A stretch of 64,000 nt of DNA from Streptomyces sp. WMMC940. GTDB lineage: Bacteria; Actinomycetota; Actinomycetes; Streptomycetales; Streptomycetaceae. Below the pieces are notes generated by a model, which was not told where the DNA came from, made no database searches, and worked only from the letters and a program-made list of their open reading frames with translations. Positions within the stretch are counted from its first letter, which is position 1, and each line of letters begins with the position of its first letter. This document shows, piece by piece, positions 58,769-64,000 of this stretch. The stretch is taken from contig NZ_JAPZBC010000001.1 of NCBI RefSeq assembly GCF_027460265.1, positions 992,001 through 1,056,000 on the forward strand, written 5' to 3'. Made by a program: the position numbers and the translations under genes.

Positions 58769-59964
58769 GGGAGTTCCTTGAGGCCGAGGTCGGTGAGCAG
58801 GTCGCGGGCGAGAGTGAGTTCGGCGGCGATGCCGTCGGCGAGCTGGGCGCGGCTGCGTGGCCTCTGTGTGTCGGGGAGGGCCTGCCAGGTGTAGGTCTCG
58901 ACCTCGAGATGGCGGGTGAGTGGGGTGGGGCCGCCGGCGAGGCGGGCGAGGGTGTCGCGGAGCACGGGCAGGGTGGAGGTGAGCGGCGGGGCGGGGGGTG
59001 CGTGGAGGGGGACGTGGAAGTGGGCGCGCCAGGGGGCTGCGTCGGGGAGGGCATCCGCGGCGAGGGCTTCGTGCAGGTCGTCGGTGCCGCGGAGTCCGGC
59101 GGCGGACGGGGTCCCCCCTGCTCGAAGAGCTCGGGGAAGGGTGCGGGTCTGGTGGAGGAAGCGGGGTTCGGCGAACGCGGCGAGTGCTGCGCGTACGTCG
59201 GGGAGGTGGGGGTGTTCGGCGTGGAGGGCCGCGGAGAGCTGGGCTTTGGGGATGGTGACGCCGGCGGCGGTGAGTGCGTCGAGGGCGGGGCCGGGTTGTT
59301 CGAAGGAGGTGGCGAGGTGGCAGGTGTCGACGCAGATGCCGATGCGGGGGTGGGCGATGTCGGTGAGGGGGCCGATGGCGTCGGCGGTGGTCTCGACGAT
59401 GCAGCCGGGTTCGGGTTCGAGGGCGATGCGGACGGACTTGCCGGTGAGTTCCTCGAGGGCGTCGAGGCGTTCGGCGAGGGTGGTGAGTGCGGTGCGGGCG
59501 GCGGTGGCGGAGTGTTCGTCCCAGCGGGTGCGCCAAGCGAGCGGGAGGGTGGAGACGGATCCCTCGGTGACGTCGTCGGGGAGGAGGGCGGCGAGGAGGC
59601 GGGCGAGGTCGGTGGTGTGGCTGAGGCGTTCGGGTTCGGCCCAGTCGGGCCGGTAGACGCGGTGTTTGACCTCGTCGGCGCCGAAGCCCTCATAGGGGAA
59701 GCCGTTGAGGGTGACGACCTCCAGTCCGCGTCGGTCGAGTTCGGCGCGCAGGCCGCGCAACGCCGCGGGGTCGGAGGTGAGGGCGCGGGCGGCTTCGTGG
59801 GCGAGCCACAGTCCGATGCCGAGCCGGTCGCGTCCGAGGCGTCTGCGGACGGGTTCGCAGTGGTCGCGGAGCTGGGCGAGGACGCCGTCGAGGGTTTCGG
59901 CGGGGTGGACGTTGGTGCAGTAGGAGAGGTGGACGGTGGTGCCGTCGGGGTGGCGGAAGCGCAT
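58765..59964 (-). CDS. eboE: EboE-like metabolite traffic protein (xylose-isomerase-like TIM barrel)
   Basis: The 399-residue product starts MRFRHPDGTTVHLSYCTNVH. HLSYCTNVHPAETLDGVLAQL is the EboE hallmark. GIGLWLAHEAA, VVTLNGFPYEGF, VRIALEPEPGCIVET and RIGICVDTCHLA follow along the barrel. GSVSTLPLAWRTRW is another characteristic segment. Family members are proposed to help move a biosynthetic precursor. It is preceded by the TatD-like gene and followed without gap by the phosphatase-like gene. The start ATG lies after GAGGCC-like spacing in a dense operon. Confidence 0.88.
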   Translation of the reverse strand: MRFRHPDGTTVHLSYCTNVHPAETLDGVLAQLRDHCEPVRRRLGRDRLGIGLWLAHEAARALTSDPAALRGLRAELDRRGLEVVTLNGFPYEGFGADEVKHRVYRPDWAEPERLSHTTDLARLLAALLPDDVTEGSVSTLPLAWRTRWDEHSATAARTALTTLAERLDALEELTGKSVRIALEPEPGCIVETTADAIGPLTDIAHPRIGICVDTCHLATSFEQPGPALDALTAAGVTIPKAQLSAALHAEHPHLPDVRAALAAFAEPRFLHQTRTLPRALRAGGTPSAAGLRGTDDLHEALAADALPDAAPWRAHFHVPLHAPPAPPLTSTLPVLRDTLARLAGGPTPLTRHLEVETYTWQALPDTQRPRSRAQLADGIAAELTLARDLLTDLGLKELP

Positions 59965-59977
59965 GGGGGCGGCCTCC

Positions 59978-60826
59978 TCATTCCCCGCCGCGGAGGATGG
60001 AGTTGCCCTCGTGCAGGGCCTCGGGCGGGGGGACGTCGAGCTGGAGGCGGCCGCTCTGGCCGTAGAAGGCGACGGGGTTGCGCCACAGCACCCGGTCGAC
60101 GTCGTCTTCGGTGAAGCCGGCGGCGAGCATCGCGTCGGCCGTCTTCCGGGTCTTGAGGGGGTCGCTTCTGCCCCAGTCGGCGGCGGAGTTGACGAGGACG
60201 CGTTCGGGGCCGTGGTCCTGGAGGACGGCGACCATGCGATCCTCGTCCATCTTGGTGTCGGGGTAGATGGAGAAGCCGAGCCAGCAGCCGCTGTCGGCGG
60301 CGACAGCGACGGTGGTCTCGTTGAGGTGGTCGAGCAGGACCCGCTCGGGGGCGAGGGCGGACGCGTGGACGGCGTCGACGGTGCGGTGCAGGCCGGCGAG
60401 TTTGTCACGGTGGGGGGTGTGGACGAGGGCGGGCAGTCCGTGGTCGGCGGCGAGCTGGAGCTGGGCGGCGAGGGCGGTGTCCTCCTCGGGGGTCATGGAG
60501 TCGTAACCGATCTCGCCGACGGCGACGACGTTGTCCTTCTCGAGGTAGCGGGGCAGTGCGTCGAGGACGGGGCGGCAGCGGGGGTCGTTGGCCTCCTTGG
60601 GGTTGAGGGCGATGGTGCAGTGGTGGGCGATGCCGTACTGGGCGGCGCGGAAGGGTTCCCAGCCGAGGAGCGAGTCGAAGTAGTCGAAGAAGGAGGCGGG
60701 TGAGGTGCGGGGCTGGCCGAGCCAGAAGGCGGGTTCGACGACGGCGCGGACACCGGCGGCGTACATGGCCCGGTAGTCGTCCGTGGTGCGGGAGGTCATG
60801 TGGATGTGCGGGTCGAAGATGCGCAT
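59978..60826 (-). CDS. eboB: TatD-family metal-dependent hydrolase, EboB-like
   Basis: The 282-residue product starts MRIFDPHIHMTSRTTDDYRAMYAAG. DPHIHM is the HxH metal pair, VAVGEIGYDSM carries the bridging Glu, LVHTPHRDK the third His, and VLLDHLNETT the fourth His. The closing Asp is in LVNSAADWGRSDPL. All six metal ligands of the TatD/amidohydrolase barrel are there. It is translationally coupled to EboA (ATGA). The role in ebo operons is unknown: nuclease activity is typical of TatD, but the sequence here belongs to a separate branch. Confidence 0.88.
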   Translation of the reverse strand: MRIFDPHIHMTSRTTDDYRAMYAAGVRAVVEPAFWLGQPRTSPASFFDYFDSLLGWEPFRAAQYGIAHHCTIALNPKEANDPRCRPVLDALPRYLEKDNVVAVGEIGYDSMTPEEDTALAAQLQLAADHGLPALVHTPHRDKLAGLHRTVDAVHASALAPERVLLDHLNETTVAVAADSGCWLGFSIYPDTKMDEDRMVAVLQDHGPERVLVNSAADWGRSDPLKTRKTADAMLAAGFTEDDVDRVLWRNPVAFYGQSGRLQLDVPPPEALHEGNSILRGGE

Positions 60827-61452
60827 CAGGACTCCTCCGTGGGGGACGTCAGGGCGAGGACGCGGTGGAGGTCGGCGGGGACGGGCCGGTTGGCGGCGGC
60901 GCGTTCGGCCGCGTAGTCGGTGAGCATGCGGGCGAGTTCGGTGTCGCCGCGGGAGCGGTGCACGAGGCCGTCGACGGTGTCGACGGGAACCCCGGTGAAG
61001 AGGCATTTGAGGAGGGCGTGGCGCCAGGAGTGCGGGGGGAGGTGGCGGGTGGCGTAGGGGCCGACGGCCGCGGCGACGAGGCGGGTGTCGTTGGTGCGCA
61101 GTGCGTCCTCGACGAGGGGGATGCCGTCGGCGGGACCGGGGGCGAGGTGATGGAGGGCGAGGAGGACGGCGCGGCGTTCGGCGGCGGTGCCCTGCCGGTA
61201 GAGGCGGGTGAGGGTGGCGGCGCCGGGGCGGGCCGCGTGGAGGAGGTGGGTGCGTACGGAGTCGGCGTGTGCGCTTCCGCAGTGGCGGCCGGCGGAGGCG
61301 AAGCGGGTCTCCCATGCGTTGACGGTTCGGGCGGTGGTGGGGTCCTGGGGCGCGGCCGCGGAACGGGCGGCTTCGGCGAGGGCTGCGTGGAGCCAGGACC
61401 GGGCGGCGTCGTCGAGGCGGGTGACGAGGTCCTCGAGGATCACGATCGCCAT
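60826..61452 (-). CDS. eboA: EboA-domain protein
   Basis: The 208-residue product begins MAIVILEDLVTRLDDAARSWL. It is all helical, with AWETRFASAGRHCGSAHADSVRTHLLHAARPGAATLTRLYRQGTAAERRAVLLALHHLAPGP, and a later LLKCLFTGVPVDTVDGLVHRSRGDTELARMLTDYAAERAAANRPV. The FASAGRxxG and KCLFTGVPxxxVxGL segments are the EboA hallmarks. The structure resembles HEAT-like repeats. It is encoded in one transcription unit with EboB and the TIM-barrel protein and overlaps both by a few bases. Function unknown, but it is the signature protein of ebo operons. Confidence 0.88.
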   Translation of the reverse strand: MAIVILEDLVTRLDDAARSWLHAALAEAARSAAAPQDPTTARTVNAWETRFASAGRHCGSAHADSVRTHLLHAARPGAATLTRLYRQGTAAERRAVLLALHHLAPGPADGIPLVEDALRTNDTRLVAAAVGPYATRHLPPHSWRHALLKCLFTGVPVDTVDGLVHRSRGDTELARMLTDYAAERAAANRPVPADLHRVLALTSPTEES

Positions 61453-62306
61453 GCCGGTGCTCCGTTCGCGGGGACGCGGGGGCGGAGGAACTCGATGGAG
61501 CGGCGTGCGAGTTCCGGCCCGGCGTGGGAGTGGCGGGGCAGTTCGACGACGGTCAGTCCGCGGTAGCCGGTGGCGGCGAGGGCTTCGAGGACGGGCGGGA
61601 AGTCGATTTCGCCGTCGCCGAAGGGGAGGTGTTCGTGGACGCCGCGGCGCATGTCCTCGATCTGGACGTGCCGCAGCCAGGGCGCGGCCTGTGCAACGCA
61701 GTCGGCGGGCGGGGCGGGCTCCAGGCACTGGCAGTGGCCGATGTCGAGGGTGAGGCCGAGGGGTTCGGGATCGCCGAGGCGAGCGCGGAGGTGGTGGAAG
61801 TCGTCGAGGGTGGCCAGGAGGTGGCCGGGTTCGGGTTCGATCGCGAGGGGGACGCGGGCGGTGGCGGCGGCCTCCAGGACGGGGGTGAGGGCGGACGCGA
61901 GGCGCCGCCACGCGGTGTCGGGCGAGGTGCCCCGGGGGGTGGTGCCGCTGAAGCAGTGCACGGCGTGGGCGCCGAGGTCGGCGGCGACCTGCACGGCGCG
62001 CACGAGGAGCCCGGTGCGGGCGGTGCGGGCGTCGGGGTCCGGGTCGAGCAGGGACGGTCCGTGCTTGTGGCGCGGGTCGAGTACGTAGCGGGCGCCGGTC
62101 TCGACGGTGACCGCGAGCCCGAGGTCGGCGAGGCGGCCGGCGAGCCGGCGGGTGCGCGTGCCGAGGTCGGGGGCGAGGGGGTCGAGGTGCATGTGGTCGA
62201 GGGTGAGGCCGACGCCGTCGTAGCCGAGGTCGGCGAGCAGGAGGAGGGCGTCGTCGAGGCGCAGGTCGGTGAGGCCGTTGGTTCCGTAGCCGAGACGCAG
62301 GCTCAT
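61440..62306 (-). CDS. Sugar phosphate isomerase/epimerase-like TIM barrel in the ebo operon
   Basis: The 288-residue product starts MSLRLGYGTNGLTDLRLDDALLLLADLGYDGVGLTLDHMHLDPL. Conserved barrel elements are LAVTVETGARYVLDP, LAIEPEPGHLLATLDDFHHLRARLG, LGLTLDIGHCQCLEP and HVQIEDMRRGVHEHLPFGDGEIDFPPVL. The Glu/Asp/His/Glu metal set of the AP-endonuclease-2-like family is therefore complete. Its start overlaps the end of the prenyltransferase gene (ATG within the TGA) and its end overlaps EboA by 13 bases. It is cytosolic, substrate unknown. This is a second barrel besides EboE, as in the S. coelicolor SCO3241-like arrangement. Confidence 0.85.
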   Translation of the reverse strand: MSLRLGYGTNGLTDLRLDDALLLLADLGYDGVGLTLDHMHLDPLAPDLGTRTRRLAGRLADLGLAVTVETGARYVLDPRHKHGPSLLDPDPDARTARTGLLVRAVQVAADLGAHAVHCFSGTTPRGTSPDTAWRRLASALTPVLEAAATARVPLAIEPEPGHLLATLDDFHHLRARLGDPEPLGLTLDIGHCQCLEPAPPADCVAQAAPWLRHVQIEDMRRGVHEHLPFGDGEIDFPPVLEALAATGYRGLTVVELPRHSHAGPELARRSIEFLRPRVPANGAPAWRS

Positions 62307-63166
62307 GTGGGGCTCACCTTCCGTGCGAGTCGGCGGGCGAGGGGGGCGAGTCCCAGGAGGGCGAGTCCCGTGCCGGGCGCTCCGGCGCGGGCGGCGAGGG
62401 CGGCCTGCAGCGGGATCACGGCGCGGATGCCGGCGGCGACGGCGCGCTGGGTGAGGAGCGGGGACGGGTTGAGGGCGGCGTGGAGGAGGGGGGCGAGGGC
62501 GGTGCGGGCGTAGACGAGGCCGGTGAACGCGACGGGTGTCTGCTCCACGGGGGGCCGTCCCCGGGCGGCGGCGTGCAGGGCGTGGCGAGTGGTGGCGGCC
62601 GTGACCGCGACGCCGGTCGCCAGCGCCGCGAGGGGCGCGGTGGTGGAGCCGCCCTGGGTCTCGTGGCGGGACACGGTGGTGACGGCGTACGTGTGGGCTG
62701 CGAGGAGTCCCGCGTGCGGGAGTGCGGCGCGCAGGGCCGGGGTGGTGTCCCGGGGTCGGGTGGCCGCCGCCCCGAGGAGGAGGTCCAGGGCGCGGGCGCA
62801 GGCCATCGCGGCGGGGCCGACGGCCGTGTGCTTCAGGCGCAGGTCGTACGCCCAGACCGCGACGGCGAGGGTGGTGGCGACGGTGAGCGGGGCCCGGCCC
62901 GCGCGGGCGGCGAGCGCGAGTCCGGTGGAGGTCAGGGCGCCCGCGGCGGCCAGAGCGGCGGCCGCGCTGACGCGGCCGGACGGGATGGGCCGGTGGGGGC
63001 GGTCGACGGCGTCCTCGTCCCGGTCGCTCCAGTCGTTGAGGGCCATGCCCGCTTCGTAGAGGCAGAGGGAGGTGCCGATGGCGAGCAGGGTGCGGCGGGA
63101 GGGACGGGCCCCGGCGGCCGCGACGCCGGCGAGCGCGTCGCCGGGGACGGTGAACAGGGCGGACAC
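62303..63166 (-). CDS. eboC: UbiA-type prenyltransferase, EboC/SCO3242-like, start uncertain
   Basis: The open part has 287 residues and 7-8 membrane helices. AGMALNDWSDRDEDAVDRPHRPIPSGRVS carries the first Asp-rich motif (NDxxDxxxD) of UbiA prenyltransferases. The second motif is YDLRLKHT. The usual N-terminal helix, RLTAWAELLRVSALFTVPGDALAG, is visible in frame upstream (to about 63200). No ATG or GTG precedes it before the stop at about 63290, so GTG 63166 cuts into the first helix. A frameshift near 63190-63225 or an unusual start is likely. It attaches an isoprenoid to an aromatic or polyol acceptor in the membrane. First gene of the ebo-type operon. Confidence 0.8.
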   Translation of the reverse strand: MSALFTVPGDALAGVAAAGARPSRRTLLAIGTSLCLYEAGMALNDWSDRDEDAVDRPHRPIPSGRVSAAAALAAAGALTSTGLALAARAGRAPLTVATTLAVAVWAYDLRLKHTAVGPAAMACARALDLLLGAAATRPRDTTPALRAALPHAGLLAAHTYAVTTVSRHETQGGSTTAPLAALATGVAVTAATTRHALHAAARGRPPVEQTPVAFTGLVYARTALAPLLHAALNPSPLLTQRAVAAGIRAVIPLQAALAARAGAPGTGLALLGLAPLARRLARKVSPT

Positions 63167-63280
63167 GCGCAGCAGTTCGGCCCACGCGGTGAGCCGCCCG
63201 GGGCGCGGGCCGCCGGTGGGCCGGCCATCGGCGTGCGGGCCACCCGTGGGCGCGCCGCCGGAAGCCGCACCATCGACAGG

Positions 63281-63672
63281 CGTCGCATCAGCACGCGGAC
63301 CGCCCGGGCGCCGACCGCCCGCGGGTGTTGTGTCGACGCGCCGACCGCCGGCATGCGGACCGCCGACGGGTGTTGTGCCGACGCGCTCAGCACGGTCCGG
63401 GCCACCGGAACCCCCACCGTCGGCAGGCGTCGCATCAGCACGCGGACCGCCCGGGCACCGACCGCCCGCGGGTGTTGTACCGGCGCGCCGACCGCCGGCA
63501 TGCGGACCGCCGACGGGTGTTGTGCCGACGCGCTCAGCACGGTCCGGGCCACCGGAACCCCCACCGTCGGCAGGCGTCGCATCAGCACGCGGACCGCCCG
63601 GGCACCGACCGTCCGCGGGTGTTGTGTCGACGCGCTCTGCACGGTGCGGGCCGCCGGAGCGCCGGCTGTGGG
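63281..63672. repeat. 147-bp tandem repeat array, about 2.6 copies
   Basis: Copies start at 63281, 63428 and 63575 with CGTCGCATCAGCACGCGGAC. The first two are nearly identical over 147 bp (49 codons) and the third is shortened internally. Each unit has an inner duplication around GCGGGTGTTGT. All reading frames but one minus-strand frame stay open, giving an apparent 49-residue Ala/Val/Arg-rich repeat protein, which I do not accept as a gene. The 835 bases from 63167 to the window end hold no other supported feature. The array lies just upstream of the prenyltransferase gene, whose start seems damaged. Confidence 0.88.
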
Positions 63673-64000
63673 AACGCGGAACGTCGGTGGGCGTCGTACC
63701 GGTACTCGGACTTTCCGCGCCCGGATCGCCGGAACCAGGGCCGCCGGGGTGGGAACCGCCAACAGCTGTTGTGTCGGCGCGCGGGCCCCGGGAGGCGGGA
63801 CCGCAAGGACCAGCACCATCGGCAGGTGCATGGCCGAAGCGGCCGCGCCCGGCATCCCCCGCTCCCCCGGCGGCCGTGCCTCCGCCCCGGGCGGGCGCCG
63901 TCGTGGGCGGCGGGAACTCGGGGGCACGCCGGGCACGCTCGTCCGTGCCGCCGTGGCCGAGGCCGGCCGAGGCCGGGACGGACGGGCAAGGGCGTTCGTG

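Noticed and set aside
63281..63672. Possible CRISPR array
   Set aside because: Units are adjacent with no spacers and the repeat is 147 bp.
62932..63936. 334-residue minus-strand frame through the 147-bp array
   Set aside because: The repeat length is a multiple of three, so frames stay open. The composition is Arg/Ala/Val noise, and it enters the prenyltransferase gene out of frame.

Overview
The window is about 72% G+C with strong third-position GC bias, frequent GTG starts, ATGA/GTGA stop-start overlaps and Streptomyces-type families (DUF2254, DUF6879, XRE with DUF5753, a SCO3242-type prenyltransferase, MarR-GNAT fusions). It is almost certainly a Streptomyces chromosome or a very close relative. 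About 55 protein genes, one tRNA, two intact insertion sequences, one frameshift-type insertion sequence and several tandem repeats can be supported.

Layout. 1-13 kb: metabolic and redox genes (YcnI-like end, YjbR, NmrA-like, RraA-like, quinone-oxidoreductase-like, a disulfide reductase family flavoprotein, a methyltransferase, a lipase-like membrane protein, TrxB), then an ArsR/cation-efflux pair, a secreted CAP protein and a YkvA protein. 13-18 kb: a PucR-type regulator, a sodium:alanine symporter with a CRP-like site upstream, and NhaA. 18.5-23.6 kb: a MarR-GNAT regulator diverging from a three-subunit molybdenum hydroxylase of the PaoABC type. 23.8-31.3 kb: an alpha-toroid-like protein with a 68-residue partner, a PepSY lipoprotein and a MoxR/VWA-metallopeptidase pair.

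31.3-34.2 kb holds the most unusual locus. A macrodomain gene diverges from a gene fusing a uracil-DNA-glycosylase-like domain, with a changed catalytic motif, to an R-S-ExE ADP-ribosyltransferase domain. A seven-copy 18-bp repeat lies behind the macrodomain gene. By analogy with DarT-DarG this could be a DNA-sensing ADP-ribosylation system with its own eraser; that function is inference.

35.8-49.5 kb is an accessory island beginning at tRNA-Leu(GAG). It has a truncated serine recombinase whose 3' end reads into the tRNA, nested IS5-family elements, an IS701 element and an ISL3 remnant. Its cargo is a tightly overlapping operon (radical SAM, DEDDh exonuclease, aldo/keto reductase, thymidylate kinase, 50-residue Cys-containing protein), a DUF5677-like gene of low GC, and an XRE-DUF5753/DUF6879 regulatory group. 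An HxlR regulator diverging from a second aldo/keto reductase closes the island.

49.7-64 kb returns to core-like sequence: a TspO-like membrane protein, a VOC protein, a PQQ-propeller protein, a 921-residue protein joining a degenerate NTPase-like region to a membrane-anchored type-I periplasmic binding domain, and an ebo-type operon (prenyltransferase, TIM barrel, EboA, EboB/TatD, EboE, alkaline-phosphatase-like EboF) on the minus strand. The operon's first gene abuts a 147-bp tandem repeat array at the window edge.
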